64,000 bases of DNA from Actinomycetota bacterium (lineage in GTDB: Bacteria; Actinomycetota; Actinomycetes; S36-B12; FW305-bin1). The first letter of the stretch is position 1. Each line of letters starts with the position of its first letter. Both the position numbers and the translations under genes were made by a program. The stretch is taken from the NCBI GenBank assembly GCA_004297305.1, contig SCTR01000006.1:380129-444128 (forward strand), read 5' to 3'. The notes under the pieces were generated by a model. The model was not told the DNA's origin, searched no databases, and saw nothing but the letters and a program-made list of their open reading frames with translations. Of this stretch, positions 35,793 through 45,404 are shown piece after piece.

Positions 35793-36341
35793 TCAGGTCG
35801 GGTCGGCCAGCGCAGCGAAGATGCCGTCGGTCTCGGCCGCGTCGAACGCCGACGCGTTGAAGCTGCCGCCGATCCATTCGAGCAACTCGTCGTGGCGGTC
35901 GTGCTGAGGGTCGCCGATAGCGTCGAGGAAGTCGCCGTAGCCCCACGGCCCGCCGACGTCCTCCGGCGGGCAGGCCCGGCGGCCGTCGAGGCAGACTGGG
36001 CGCTGCTTCCCCAGGGCGGGCACGACGTCCTCGACGACGACCTGATGCCGCCAGCCGTCGCCGAAGTCGTACTCGAAGGTGAACCGGTCGCCAGCGCCGA
36101 CGAGGTCGCCGAGCCGGACGGTCGAGGGGTCGATCGCGTCATCGGGCCAGTCGTCGTCGTTGTCCATGTAGGTGGCGGAGCCGATGCGGAACAAGGCCAG
36201 GTGGTAGCCGGCCCACCCCATCGCCGTGAGCAGCGCCTCCTGCACCTGCGCGAGCGTGTAGTCGCTCGGCACGAGGACGCGCCGCCAGACCGGCGGCTTC
36301 ACGTCCTTCAGGGTGATCTTGAGCTGGTGCGCCGTTGCCAC
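35793..36341 (-). CDS. Plasmid pRiA4b ORF-3 family protein
   Basis: The 182-residue protein matches the PRiA4_ORF3 family: LKITLKDVKPPVWRRVLVPSDYTLAQVQEAL, FEYDFGDGWRHQVVVE and CPPEDVGGPWGYGDFL. Family members are common on plasmids and mobile elements; their function is not known. The ATG at 36341 is the only good start. It lies between the Fic and excisionase genes on the same strand. Confidence 0.88.
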   Translation of the reverse strand: MATAHQLKITLKDVKPPVWRRVLVPSDYTLAQVQEALLTAMGWAGYHLALFRIGSATYMDNDDDWPDDAIDPSTVRLGDLVGAGDRFTFEYDFGDGWRHQVVVEDVVPALGKQRPVCLDGRRACPPEDVGGPWGYGDFLDAIGDPQHDRHDELLEWIGGSFNASAFDAAETDGIFAALADPT

Positions 36342-36440
36342 CCGAACATCCTGGCGCAGTCGGGCGTCATCCGACTGCCACGTTCGGCGACGTATCGCAG
36401 ATACCAGTGTGTGCCGAGATCCTGGAGGCCCGAGAAGGCG

Positions 36441-36463
36441 CTCGTGACAGTGACAGTCACGAG
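36441..36463. repeat. Palindrome at the end of the excisionase gene
   Basis: CTCGTGAC, a 7-base loop (AGTGACA) and GTCACGAG form a perfect 8-bp stem that covers the stop codon of the excisionase-like gene. It lacks a T-run, so it is a weak terminator candidate. Its GTGAC core recalls the repeats upstream of the relaxase. Confidence 0.65.
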
Positions 36464-36702
36464 GCCGGTTCGTCGATCGCCAGCGTGGTGATGCGCTCGA
36501 CGAATTCGACGAGGCTGGCGTAGGGGATGCGTCGCGATCGACCGAGGCGGACGGATCGGAGCTCGCCGTCGCGCATGAGGGCGTACACGGTTGTGCGACC
36601 GAGGCCGAGGACTCGGGCGGCCTGCTCCGGAGTGAGCAGGATCGGCGGCACGATGTCGGGTGATGGGCTGGGGTTCGCGGGCGTCCGCGCGGTGGCTGTC
36701 AT
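36457..36702 (-). CDS. Excisionase-like helix-turn-helix protein
   Basis: The 81-residue protein has the MerR-like HTH_17 fold of excisionases (LLTPEQAARVLGLGRTTVYALMRDGELRSVRLGRSRRIPYASLVEFVE, shown here in shortened form by its key residues). It would steer the integrase towards excision or regulate the element. Start taken at ATG (MTATARTP); an in-frame GTG two codons upstream exists. It is divergent from the relaxase gene. Confidence 0.8.
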   Translation of the reverse strand: MTATARTPANPSPSPDIVPPILLTPEQAARVLGLGRTTVYALMRDGELRSVRLGRSRRIPYASLVEFVERITTLAIDEPAS

Positions 36703-36846
36703 GTACACAGATGCGCGATGTGAGCCCACGAGCGCTCACCGGCGTCTGCGGCGACGACGGATCCGCACAAGACTCGGGATGGCGTGTATGTGCAAGCAGG
36801 AACTGCAGCGAACGCACTGTCACCTGCGCTGACGCGCACGGCCGCT

Positions 36847-37054
36847 AGTGACGGACGCGGTGACGGACCCCGTGACGGTGCTGACGGACCCCGTGACGGT
36901 GGTGGCGGCTCCCGCGCAGGCGTCGTGACGGTGTCCATGACCGTGCTGACGGACTCCGTCACCGAAGTGACGGACTCAATGACCGTGACAGTCGCTGCAA
37001 CGCGGCTGGCAGTTGCGGTGACGACGCAAGTGACGGACTCCGTGACGGAGTCCC
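36847..37054. repeat. TGACGGA repeat array, candidate origin of transfer
   Basis: The motif GTGACGGA/TCCGTCAC occurs about eight times in both orientations between the excisionase and relaxase genes, including GTGACGGACTCCGTGACGGA near 37030. The 385-base gap (36703-37087) has no convincing gene. Origins of transfer commonly lie beside the relaxase gene and carry repeats, so this is the best place for one here. Confidence 0.55.
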
Positions 37055-37087
37055 TGAGGAAGGTGTCGGGCGTCGAAGGGATGTCTG

Positions 37088-39934
37088 ATGCTGTCAATCG
37101 GTTTGGTCGCGTCCGCGAGTGCGGCGGCCACGTACTTCCTCGGGAACGCTGTCGGGTGCCAGGCGGACTACTACCTCCATCCGGACGGGCACTCGGGCCG
37201 TTGGATCGGCAGCGGCGCCGCAGCGCTGGGGTTGAGGGGCGGTCTGGCCGCCGCGGGTGAGTGGGCGTTCCGGCTCCTGCTCGACGGCCGTGACCCTCAC
37301 GGCGAGCGACTGGTCGAGCCGGTGCTCCGAGCCGATCCGCGGTCGCTGCTGCCAGCGACTCCGTTGGTGAAAGCCGTTCGCTCCGCGGCGGCCGCTCTCG
37401 GCGTGCCCGTGCCGTTCCTTCTCGATGACCGGCGGCTCGCGGACCGCTTCACGGCTCTCGCCAGGCACGTGGGCGGTCGACGGGGCGTCAGGGTTGACCT
37501 GGCGGGGCGCCTGGCCGAGCCCACGGGTCGGGACCTGCACAGCATCTACGCGCGACCGGGCAGCACCAGGTCGGGCCTCGTCGACCGGGCGCTCCGGCAC
37601 CTGGGCAAGCGCGTCGACACCCGCCGCGCCGGGTATGACCTCACCTTCTCGGCGCCAAAGTCCGTGTCGCTCCTTGCCGCATTCGGCGGACGCACCGTCA
37701 CAGGTGCGGTGGTCGCCGCCCACGCTGCTGCAGTCGAGGAGGCTGTGGGGTGGCTCGAGCGCACGACGGCCACAGCGGCCCGCGGCCACCACGGCGACGG
37801 CCGGCGCGCCGACAGGGTGGAGACGTCAGGATTCGTCGCTGCCGCGTTCGAGCACGGCACGAGCCGCGCCGGCGACCCACAGGTGCACACCCATGTAGTC
37901 GTCGTCAATGTCCTTCGCGGCGTGGACGGCCGCTGGTCCGCGGTCGACAGCCGTGCCCTGTTCCGTCACGGCAAGACCGCCGGCTACCTCTACCAGGCAA
38001 CGCTGCGCGCCCAACTCACCGAGCGGCTCGGCGTCGAATGGGAGCCGGTCCGCCGGGGAGTCGCGGAGATCCTCGGGGTTCCGAGCGTCGTACGTCGCGC
38101 CTTCGCGAAGCGGTCCGAGCAGGTCCGCACCGCGCTCCGCGCGGCGGGGGCGACAGGCTCGAAGGCCGCTCAGGCGGCGTGCCTCGACACCCGTCCCGAC
38201 AAGGAGCGAGTCCCGTCCGAGGAGCTCGAGCTCCGCTGGGCTGCCGAGCTCCGGGAACTGGGCTTCATGCCGCACGAGATGGTCGACGCGTGCGTCGGCC
38301 GCGCCGGGGAGCCGCCCGATTTCGACGACCTTGTCCCCCGGCTGGTGGGGGCCGACGGTCTGACGCGCCATGACACGTCCTTCGACCTCGACGACGTACT
38401 GCAGGCGATCTCGGCCGGGCTCCCGTCCGGCGCAGACATCGCGATGATCGAGCGCCTGGCCGCAGACGTGGTCTCCCACCCGGAAGTGGTGGCGCTCGAA
38501 TCCCCCGTCGAGGCCTCGACCTGGTCTCCTCGATGGACCACGACCGACCTGCTGCTCACCGAGCAGCGAGCCGTGGCCACCGCCGACCTGTTGCGCAGCC
38601 GGATTGATCCCGCAGCGCCGCCGCAGGTCGTCGACGGCGCGGTCCTGGCCCACACCCTGGGACCGGACCAGTTCGAGATGGTCCGCAGATTGACGTCGGG
38701 CCACGGCCGCCTGCACGTGGTGGTCGGGCCAGCCGGCTCCGGGAAGACGGCAGCGCTGGCGGCGGCATACGAGGTCTGGTCGCGGGAAGGCCGCCAGGTG
38801 GTCGGGGCTGCCCTGTCAGCGATGGCCGCTCGCCAGCTCGGGCAGGGGTCAGGCATCCCCAGCGGCACGATCGCGCAGGCCCTCAACGGCATCGACCGCG
38901 CCTACACGGTGCCCCGCGACTTCCGGCTCTCTCGTGGGAGCGTGCTCGTGATCGACGAGGCGGGCATGGTCGGCACCCGGGACCTCGATCGGCTGCTCAG
39001 TCACGTCGCAGATGTGGGAGCGACCGTCGTGCTCGTGGGGGACCCCGCCCAGCTGCCGGAGATCGAGGCTGGCGGCCTGTTCGCCGAACTGGCTTCGCGC
39101 GGCGCAATCGAGCTGGGAACCAACCGTCGCCAGGAAGCAGCTTGGGAGCGAGAGGCGCTTGCCCAGCTGCGTGACGGCGATCCCGGGCGCGCGCTGGACG
39201 CGTACGTCGCCCACGGTCGCGTTCACATCGACGCCGACCGGGACTCCCTGCACGCACGGGTGGTCGCCGACTACCTCGAGGCACGACGCAGCGGCGCCGA
39301 CGTCGCGATACTCGCCGCGACGAGGGCCCAGGTTCGGTCGCTGAACGATCAGGCGCGTCAGGAGTTGGCAGCCGTCGGAGAGCTGGCGGGCCCAGAGCTC
39401 GTCATCGCGGCCGAGTATGGCGACCTCTCCCTGCGCGCGGGCGACCGGGTGATCGTCACGGCCAACGACTACTCGCGCAGCCTGCTCAACGGCACCCAGG
39501 CGACGGTCACAGCCGTCGACCTTGAGCACGCCGCCGCAACGATCGTGACAGCCGACGGTGGCGTGCACTCGTTCGACCACGAGCAACTGCGCCAGGGCCG
39601 ACTCGACCACGCCTACGCCCTCACCTGCCACAAGGCACAGGGGCAGACGCTCGATCGCACGCTCGTCCTCGGCTCGGCAGCGCTGGGGCGCGAGACGGCG
39701 TACGCCGCTCTCTCCCGGGGGCGCGAGGAGAACCACCTCTACCTCGCACCGCAATCGTCGGCCACCGACCCCGGACCTGAGTGGCTGCTCGACGCCGTCA
39801 TGGCGACGACGGACAGGCAATTCCGCCGCTCCGCACGGCACCTGCTCGCCACGTGCCAGTCGCCCGAGCCGGCCAAACGGCATGACCGAACCCGGGCGAG
39901 GTCGCCCGAGCCTGACCACGGTCTCAGCCGCTGA
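37088..39934 (+). CDS. MobF (TrwC/TraA-type) conjugative relaxase-helicase
   Basis: The relaxase nicks the element's DNA at its origin of transfer and unwinds it. The 948-residue protein begins [18 protein letters not shown], with a double tyrosine (ADYYLHPDG) as the likely nucleophile and the metal-binding histidines in [13 protein letters not shown]. The second half is a RecD/TraI-like helicase: [34 protein letters not shown] and [18 protein letters not shown]. It is somewhat shorter than many MobF relaxases, ending soon after the helicase. The integrase gene follows 92 bases on. Confidence 0.93.
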   Translation: MLSIGLVASASAAATYFLGNAVGCQADYYLHPDGHSGRWIGSGAAALGLRGGLAAAGEWAFRLLLDGRDPHGERLVEPVLRADPRSLLPATPLVKAVRSAAAALGVPVPFLLDDRRLADRFTALARHVGGRRGVRVDLAGRLAEPTGRDLHSIYARPGSTRSGLVDRALRHLGKRVDTRRAGYDLTFSAPKSVSLLAAFGGRTVTGAVVAAHAAAVEEAVGWLERTTATAARGHHGDGRRADRVETSGFVAAAFEHGTSRAGDPQVHTHVVVVNVLRGVDGRWSAVDSRALFRHGKTAGYLYQATLRAQLTERLGVEWEPVRRGVAEILGVPSVVRRAFAKRSEQVRTALRAAGATGSKAAQAACLDTRPDKERVPSEELELRWAAELRELGFMPHEMVDACVGRAGEPPDFDDLVPRLVGADGLTRHDTSFDLDDVLQAISAGLPSGADIAMIERLAADVVSHPEVVALESPVEASTWSPRWTTTDLLLTEQRAVATADLLRSRIDPAAPPQVVDGAVLAHTLGPDQFEMVRRLTSGHGRLHVVVGPAGSGKTAALAAAYEVWSREGRQVVGAALSAMAARQLGQGSGIPSGTIAQALNGIDRAYTVPRDFRLSRGSVLVIDEAGMVGTRDLDRLLSHVADVGATVVLVGDPAQLPEIEAGGLFAELASRGAIELGTNRRQEAAWEREALAQLRDGDPGRALDAYVAHGRVHIDADRDSLHARVVADYLEARRSGADVAILAATRAQVRSLNDQARQELAAVGELAGPELVIAAEYGDLSLRAGDRVIVTANDYSRSLLNGTQATVTAVDLEHAAATIVTADGGVHSFDHEQLRQGRLDHAYALTCHKAQGQTLDRTLVLGSAALGRETAYAALSRGREENHLYLAPQSSATDPGPEWLLDAVMATTDRQFRRSARHLLATCQSPEPAKRHDRTRARSPEPDHGLSR

Positions 39935-40026
39935 CTTCGGCGCGTCGTCCACAGGCCAAAGGGTGCGGCACTCGACGGGTGGGTGCCGGCGCCCGGAGGC
40001 TGATCCGTTCGATCAAGGAGGTAGGG

Positions 40027-41286
40027 ATGGGCAAGCGAGGCCACGGTGAAGGCACCGTCTACCGGAACCGGGGCAAGTGGGCCGGCGCTCTTACGGTCGG
40101 CTTCAACGCGGCCGGCGAGCAGCAGCGTCGGTACGTCTCCGGTGCGACCCGCAGAGACGTGCTGGACAAGCTCGACGAGCTACGTCGCCAGCGCGACGCC
40201 GGTCACCTGATCACCAGCACCCGCGGCATGACGGTGGAGGAGTACTTCGCGGACTGGGCGGTCGGGACGATTGCGCACCAGGTGGCGATCGGCGACCTGC
40301 GCGAGTCGACGGCAGACAACTACCTCGACATCGCGGACCGGCTGATCGTGCCCTACCTCGGTCGGCACAGGCTCGAGGAGTTGAAGCCCGTGCACCTACG
40401 CGAGTGGCTCGCCACCCTGCGCGGCACCACGAACAGCCGAGGCAGGCCGTTCGCGTCGCGCACCGTGCAGCTCGCGCACGCCATTCTTCGGCGGGCGTTG
40501 AACGACGCGCTGCGCGACGAGCTCGTGACGCGGAACGTCGCCCTCCTGGTGAAGTCGGGCCGCGTCACCTCGCCCACGATCGCGCCGCTCCGCCCCGAGG
40601 AGCTCAAGGCACTGCTCGCCGAAGCGCCCAACGACCGACTGCACGCGCTGTGGCTGCTGCTCGTCTCGCTCGGCCTACGGCGCGGAGAAGCGCTGGGCCT
40701 GCATTGGGACGACATCGATTTCGAGGCACGGACCCTGTCGGTCCGTCGATCGCTCCAGCGTCGCCGCACCCAGGAGCGCACCCCGAGCGGACGCCGGCGG
40801 GGGCACCTGGTCGAGGTCGAGACCAAGACGGCTGCGAGCGTGCGCAAGGTCGCGCTTCCGGACGTCCTCGTCGAGGTGCTCCTTCGTCACCGGGAGCAGC
40901 AGTCGGTGGAACGCGCGTCGGCGGACGTCTGGGTCGAGCCGCAGCTGGTGTTCACCACGCACCTCGGCACGTGGCTCGACCCACAGAACGTGTACGGCTT
41001 CTGGCACGACCTTTGCGACCGCGCCGGCGTCCGCAGGTGTCGTCCCCACGACCTGCGCCACACCGCAGCATCCGTCCTCCTCATGCAGGGCGCGGACATG
41101 CGCACCGTCATGGAAGTGCTCGGCCATTCGCGAATGGCTACGACGTCCGACCTCTACACCCACGTCCTCGACGAAGTGAAGGTCGACGCGGCGCACCGGA
41201 TGGACGCATTCATCCGCGGACTGGCTGGAGAGCGGCGAACGGATGGTGGAGGGAGCAGGCCAGCCGGCCAGCGCTGGAGCCTTTGA
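40027..41286 (+). CDS. Tyrosine site-specific integrase
   Basis: This 419-residue recombinase should insert and remove the element at tRNA-Arg. It has an arm-binding N-terminus, a core-binding domain ([11 protein letters not shown] onward) and the catalytic domain with R in [13 protein letters not shown], the HxxR box [12 protein letters not shown], the second histidine in [13 protein letters not shown] and the nucleophile tyrosine in the same motif. ATG chosen for its AAGGAGG. It sits six kilobases from the left end, not beside an attachment site, which is unusual. Confidence 0.94.
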   Translation: MGKRGHGEGTVYRNRGKWAGALTVGFNAAGEQQRRYVSGATRRDVLDKLDELRRQRDAGHLITSTRGMTVEEYFADWAVGTIAHQVAIGDLRESTADNYLDIADRLIVPYLGRHRLEELKPVHLREWLATLRGTTNSRGRPFASRTVQLAHAILRRALNDALRDELVTRNVALLVKSGRVTSPTIAPLRPEELKALLAEAPNDRLHALWLLLVSLGLRRGEALGLHWDDIDFEARTLSVRRSLQRRRTQERTPSGRRRGHLVEVETKTAASVRKVALPDVLVEVLLRHREQQSVERASADVWVEPQLVFTTHLGTWLDPQNVYGFWHDLCDRAGVRRCRPHDLRHTAASVLLMQGADMRTVMEVLGHSRMATTSDLYTHVLDEVKVDAAHRMDAFIRGLAGERRTDGGGSRPAGQRWSL

Positions 41287-41322
41287 CGCCGCGGTGCAAG
41301 GCAGGGGAAGGCTCTCGTCCGC

Positions 41323-42450
41323 TTAGGTAGAAGGCGACCCTGCCGCCGTCGAGTGTCCGGGCAGGGTGAGGCTAAAGCTGGCGCCGGCACCTGCCCCGTG
41401 TGATCGTGCGTCGAGCGTTCCGCCGTGCGCCTCCGCGAGGGCACGAGCGATCGTGAGTCCGAGGCCAGTGCCGCCGGTGCCCGTGGTGCGGGAGGCGTCC
41501 GCGCGGTAGAACCGGTCGAAGATGAGCGGCAGGTGCTCGGCGCCGATGCCGGCGCCGTTGTCGGTCACCTCGACGATGACGTCGGCGCTCGCGCGGCCGA
41601 AGGAGACCACCACCTCGCCGCCGGCGGGCGTGTGGTGCAGCGCGTTGTCGAGCAGGTTCCCCAGGATCTGGGAGAGCCGGACTGCGTCCGCGTCGATGAC
41701 GATGGGCCCGGCCTCGGTGCGCGGGGTGAGCGTGACGCCGGCCGCCGCGTAGGCGGGGGCGAAGGCGAGGCAGGACTCTGCGACCACGTCGGCCACATCG
41801 ACGGGCGTCCGGTGCAGGGTGAGCGCGTGCTCCTGGACGAGGGTCAGGTCACGGAGGTCCTCCGCGAGGCGCTGCAGCCGCCCGATCTGCGCCTGGATCG
41901 TCGCCACGCTCTCCTGCCGGGGGACGACGTCGTCGGCGAGGGCCTCGGTGTAGAGCTCCAGCGTCGCCAACGGGGTGCGCATCTCGTGGGCGAGGTCTGC
42001 CAGCAGCTGGCTGCGAGCTCGTTCGGTGTCCGCGAGCCGGTCGCCCATCCGCTGGAGGCTAGATCCCAGGCGCGCCACCTCGTCGCTGAACGGGTCGGTG
42101 CGGAGCCCGACGGCGTACCTGCCGGCGGTGATCGTGTCGGCCGCGGTCGCCAGCTCCTCGATCGGTCTGGCGAGGCGACGCCCCAGCGGGCGGGACAGGA
42201 CTGCGGCCGCCAGCACGGCTACCGCGAGGGCTGCCACGAGCGCGAGCGCCCCCGCGGTGCGGAAGGCCTCTTCCGCGTGGCCTTGCACGACGGGGTCGGT
42301 CTCGCCGGTGGCGGCCAGATGGTCTGCGAACACGCGGGGTGCGACAAGCGCGACAGCCAGCACCAGGGTGACCACGCTGACGAGTGCGACCTGCATCTGG
42401 GCGGCCAGGACCCGGCGGCCGAGCCTGGGCAGGCGTCGCCGGCCTGTCAT
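41323..42450 (-). CDS. Sensor histidine kinase 1 (copper-type candidate)
   Basis: The 375-residue kinase has two membrane helices with a short outer loop (FADHLAATGETDPVVQGHAE), a HAMP segment, the phospho-acceptor in LADLAHEMRTPLATLE and the ATPase boxes NLLDNALHHTP, DNGAGIG and GTGLGLTIA. The loop is nearly the same as in kinase 2 (52430). Both resemble CopS-type copper sensors. ATG overlaps the regulator stop by four bases (ATGA). Confidence 0.9.
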   Translation of the reverse strand: MTGRRRLPRLGRRVLAAQMQVALVSVVTLVLAVALVAPRVFADHLAATGETDPVVQGHAEEAFRTAGALALVAALAVAVLAAAVLSRPLGRRLARPIEELATAADTITAGRYAVGLRTDPFSDEVARLGSSLQRMGDRLADTERARSQLLADLAHEMRTPLATLELYTEALADDVVPRQESVATIQAQIGRLQRLAEDLRDLTLVQEHALTLHRTPVDVADVVAESCLAFAPAYAAAGVTLTPRTEAGPIVIDADAVRLSQILGNLLDNALHHTPAGGEVVVSFGRASADVIVEVTDNGAGIGAEHLPLIFDRFYRADASRTTGTGGTGLGLTIARALAEAHGGTLDARSHGAGAGASFSLTLPGHSTAAGSPST

Positions 42451-43145
42451 CCCGTGCCCCGTCGGTAGCCGACTCCCCGCACGGTGAGAATGAAACGACG
42501 CTGCCGAGGGGTGTCCCCCAGCTTGGCGCGCAGCCGGGCGACGTGGGCATCGACGACCTGTGCATCCCCGAACCACTCGCCGCCGCGGACGGCCTCGATG
42601 ATCTCCTCGCGGGTCACGACCCCCCCGTCAGCACGCAGCAGCAGCTCGAGGATGCCGTACTCGGTGCGCGTCAGGTCGACGGCCTCGCCGCCGAGGCTGA
42701 CGCTGCGGGCGTGGGTACTCATCACCAGGTCTCCGAGGGTGAGATCCTCGCGCTGGACGGCGGAGGCGGGGATGTGGATCCGTGGCCGGCGAAGCATGGC
42801 GTGGCAGCGGGCGACCAGCTCGGTGGAGGAGAACGGCTTGACGAGGTAGTCGTCCGCTCCGGCCGAGAGCGCGGCGACCTTGTCCTGATCGCCGTCTCTC
42901 GCAGTGAGCATCAGGATGTAGGCGTCAGTGAACGTGCGAAGCTCCTGGCAGACCGTGATGCCGTCCGCGCCCGGGAGCATGACGTCGAGCACGACGAGGA
43001 TGGGCATGTCCTGGCGCGCTGTGGTGACAGCCGAGGGCCCGTCGTGGGCCACCGAGACGTCGAACCCCTCACGCTCCAGGTAGCTGCCCACGATGCGCGC
43101 CAGAGGACGTTCGTCGTCCACCACGAGCACTCGGCCCAGACCCAC
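42447..43145 (-). CDS. OmpR-family response regulator 1
   Basis: The 232-residue protein has a receiver domain (VLVVDDERPLARIV, phosphorylated aspartate in VLDVMLPG, lysine in LVKPFSS) and a winged-helix DNA-binding domain (LTRTEYGILELLL, RFILTVRGVGYR). GTG start with GAAGGAGG upstream. It forms an operon with kinase 1 and is a paralogue of regulator 2 at 51744. Its targets are not known. Confidence 0.92.
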   Translation of the reverse strand: MGLGRVLVVDDERPLARIVGSYLEREGFDVSVAHDGPSAVTTARQDMPILVVLDVMLPGADGITVCQELRTFTDAYILMLTARDGDQDKVAALSAGADDYLVKPFSSTELVARCHAMLRRPRIHIPASAVQREDLTLGDLVMSTHARSVSLGGEAVDLTRTEYGILELLLRADGGVVTREEIIEAVRGGEWFGDAQVVDAHVARLRAKLGDTPRQRRFILTVRGVGYRRGTG

Positions 43146-43202
43146 GCGGCCTCCTTCGGTCCGTCACAGCATCCCGCAGGCGGCCGCCGTCGGCACCGCC
43201 GG

Positions 43203-44045
43203 TCAGCCGATGGCGGTCGGGGACGCCGACGAGCGCGGCCGGGAGGGGTAGCCGGTGTCGAAGTGCATGTAGTCGGGCACCTTGATGTTCTGCCACACCC
43301 AGCCCCGGTCCTCGAACAGCTGGACCGGCAGGCTGCCCTTGCGGATGATCCCAGGCCCGGACGTCGCCTCCGCGTAGGTGGCGCGGGGCATCCAGCACTC
43401 GCACCGCGGGTCCTTCCACGGGTTCTGCACGGGGTTGATGTCGATGGCTCGGCCGCTGGCGTGCGGAGAGTCGGAGACCGGTGCGTTGATCTGGCCGGGC
43501 TTGCGGCAGTTGTAAGCCGACGTGTTGTTCGCCCGCAGGCTGCGCACGACATCGCCGCCGTACCGCTCGACCGGCTCCATGCGCTCGATCGGGAAGCGGG
43601 CGTCGAACAACGCTGTGAAGATCTCCGCGAGGTCCCCGATGCTGTCGCGGTGAGCGACCAGCGAGCCGCGGCGTTGTTCGCCGTCGAAGTCCACGTACCC
43701 GATCTGCAGGCGCCGCAGGTCAGCCCGGCCCACCGGGCAGCCAGGACGCCACGTTCCGGTCGAGACCATCCGACGCCACTGCTCGTCGGAGATCGGACTG
43801 ACCACCGGGCGAGCGTCAGGTGCCGCCGGCTGGGTTGGGGTCGGGCTCGGAGTCGGAGGCAGGCTGGGTGTGGGGACCCCGGCAGTCGGCGCGGGCGAGG
43901 TGCCTGGCGCCGAGGCGCCGGGCAGCGGCTGGGTCGACTGCCCGGACGCCGGCTCGTACCACAACAGACCGGCCAGCACGCCGCCCACAGCCGCCACGAT
44001 CAGTGCCAGCACGACCAGCGTCGTCCTGCCCCGCGAGCGCGTCAC
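43203..44045 (-). CDS. Membrane-anchored M15-family peptidase
   Basis: The 280-residue protein has an N-terminal membrane anchor (TTLVVLALIVAAVGGVLAGLL), a Pro/Thr/Ser-rich linker (about 33-75) and an M15 carboxypeptidase-like domain with zinc ligands in SPHASGRAIDINP and DYMHFDTG. It probably trims peptidoglycan peptides. The GTG start overlaps the acetyltransferase stop by four bases. Its place in a metal-resistance element is unexplained. Confidence 0.88.
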   Translation of the reverse strand: MTRSRGRTTLVVLALIVAAVGGVLAGLLWYEPASGQSTQPLPGASAPGTSPAPTAGVPTPSLPPTPSPTPTQPAAPDARPVVSPISDEQWRRMVSTGTWRPGCPVGRADLRRLQIGYVDFDGEQRRGSLVAHRDSIGDLAEIFTALFDARFPIERMEPVERYGGDVVRSLRANNTSAYNCRKPGQINAPVSDSPHASGRAIDINPVQNPWKDPRCECWMPRATYAEATSGPGIIRKGSLPVQLFEDRGWVWQNIKVPDYMHFDTGYPSRPRSSASPTAIG

Positions 44046-44746
44046 CTCGGACTTCCGCTGAGTTCGCGCTCCATCCGCACCAGGGGGCGCCCGTCCAAGG
44101 CCTTGCGGGACCCGTCGGTGGTGGACCAGCCTCGCCGGTCGTAGAAGCGACGCGCGGTGGCGTTGTCCTCCTCGGTGACCAGGTGCAGGCGCTGCGTGCC
44201 GCTACGGCGGGCCTCCCCTACGAAGGCGTCCAGCAGCGCCGCGCCCCCGCCGCGCTGGCGGTACCGGCTCTCCACGCAGATGTAGATGAGCTCGCCCTCA
44301 CCGGACTCGCCGCCTGCCGCCCGCCTGGCCTTCAGTGAACGCAGCGCCCGACCGGCGTAGCTGCGTGCCCTGACTCGGACGAAGTCCCCCCAGAGCCGCG
44401 GCCGCGCCAGGAGGGCGGCAGCTCCCCGGCTGGCGAGGTCGGCGGACAGCACGAGCGGCCCCGTGCCGTAGACCGCGTCGTCCGTCGTCCCGAGCAGGTA
44501 CCCGACGAGGCAGTCGTCAGCGTCGTGCGCGACCAGCGAGACCGACGCCGGACGCAGCATGTGCGCGCGCATCCAGCGTCGCATGAAGCCTTCACCCAGC
44601 CGCGCGTAGAAGCCCGCGGGGAACGCCTGCAGGTGCCAACCGACAACTGCCGGGACGTCGTCGACCGTCATCGCACGGATCCGATGCCCGACAGCGGGGA
44701 CGGTCCCCTGCTTGGCATCGACAGGGCGCTGCTCGAGTGCGGTCAC
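44042..44746 (-). CDS. GNAT-family acetyltransferase
   Basis: The 234-residue protein has a GNAT core with the acetyl-CoA-binding region in YICVESRYRQRGGGAALLDAF and the C-terminal RLHLVTEEDNATARRFYDRRGW. The substrate is unknown. GTG start. It is coupled to the M15 gene by a GTGA overlap, so the two may act in one pathway at the cell wall. Confidence 0.88.
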   Translation of the reverse strand: MTALEQRPVDAKQGTVPAVGHRIRAMTVDDVPAVVGWHLQAFPAGFYARLGEGFMRRWMRAHMLRPASVSLVAHDADDCLVGYLLGTTDDAVYGTGPLVLSADLASRGAAALLARPRLWGDFVRVRARSYAGRALRSLKARRAAGGESGEGELIYICVESRYRQRGGGAALLDAFVGEARRSGTQRLHLVTEEDNATARRFYDRRGWSTTDGSRKALDGRPLVRMERELSGSPR

Positions 44747-44988
44747 AGGCGGATCCGTGTGGTTGGACTGGTTACCTGCCCATCGTCACCTCGGCAAGGT
44801 CGGCCACCCGCTGCGCTGTATGACGATCACATGACGCCACGCGAGCAGCACCCGAGCCGTTGCGCCCTCTCGGCGACGAGATTGGGCCGGAGCGATTCGG
44901 ATCGGTGTGCTGAGGCAGCACGCCGTCATCGGGGGCCGGACCGGCACGTTGAGCATCCGGCCAGGGTGGCGCGGGTCATGCTGGTCTC

Positions 44989-45303
44989 GTGGACGTGACG
45001 TTGCTGGTCATCGAGGGCTGCCCTCATGCGGACGCCGCGGCTGCGAACCTGACTGCGGCCCTCGCCCAGGCCGGGGTCGGCGAGGCTGTCGTGGCCCAGG
45101 TGGTGATCGCTTCTGCCCGCGATGCGTCGACGTGGGAGTTCCGCGGGTCGCCGACGGTGCTGCTCGACGGTCGTGATCCGTTCGCGGGTGATGCGCCCAG
45201 GTCCTTCGAGGTCAGCTGCCGGATGTACCTCACCCAGGAGGGCCTGGCCGGCGTTCCCAGCGTGCAGCAACTCGTCGAAGCCCTTCGGGGACACACCAGC
45301 TGA
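44989..45303 (+). CDS. Thioredoxin-like small protein
   Basis: The 104-residue protein has a thioredoxin-fold outline (LLVIEGCPHADAAAANL, WEFRGSPTVLLDGRDPF with cis-proline) and only one cysteine in the CPHA position, plus another in SFEVSCRMYL. Similar proteins occur beside mercury and copper genes. The GTG start has no strong ribosome-binding site. It lies just before the P-type ATPase promoter. Confidence 0.72.
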   Translation: MDVTLLVIEGCPHADAAAANLTAALAQAGVGEAVVAQVVIASARDASTWEFRGSPTVLLDGRDPFAGDAPRSFEVSCRMYLTQEGLAGVPSVQQLVEALRGHTS

Positions 45304-45320
45304 AAGGTCACCCCCAGGAC

Positions 45321-45336
45321 CTTCATCGCTTCTTCA
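45321..45336. promoter_or_regulatory. CopR-like direct repeat in front of the P-type ATPase
   Basis: On the minus strand, TGAAG is repeated with an 11-base period (TGAAG-N6-TGAAG). The same spacing and motif occur at 51312-51327 between the oxidase and SHOCT genes. In Corynebacterium glutamicum the copper regulator CopR binds tandem TGAAGATTT repeats with the same period (from memory). It lies just upstream of the -35 region, as an activator site should. Confidence 0.72.
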
Positions 45337-45348
45337 CCATCCGAGGGC

Positions 45349-45368
45349 ATACCCTAGGGGGGTATCAT
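45349..45368 (+). promoter_or_regulatory. CsoR-type operator overlapping the ATPase -10
   Basis: ATACCCTAGGGGGGTAT (45349-45365) has the layout of a CsoR/RcnR-family operator. A good -10 hexamer TATCAT (45363-45368) overlaps its right end, so a bound repressor would block the promoter. No CsoR gene is in the window, so a regulator elsewhere would have to act. Confidence 0.72.
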
Positions 45369-45404
45369 GGTTCAGTAGTCATGGAGCTGGACGAGGAGGC
45401 TGTC

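Noticed and set aside
36441-36463. Intrinsic terminator of the excisionase-like gene
   Set aside because: The stem is good but no T-run follows on either strand, so I list it only as a palindrome.
36699-37097. Leftward frame with SVTESV repeats in the candidate transfer region
   Set aside because: The repeats come from the TGACGGA DNA motif read in frame; no start signal or family match.
44907-45176. Rightward frame before the thioredoxin-like gene
   Set aside because: Arg/Gly/Cys-rich shadow of the thioredoxin-like gene in another frame.
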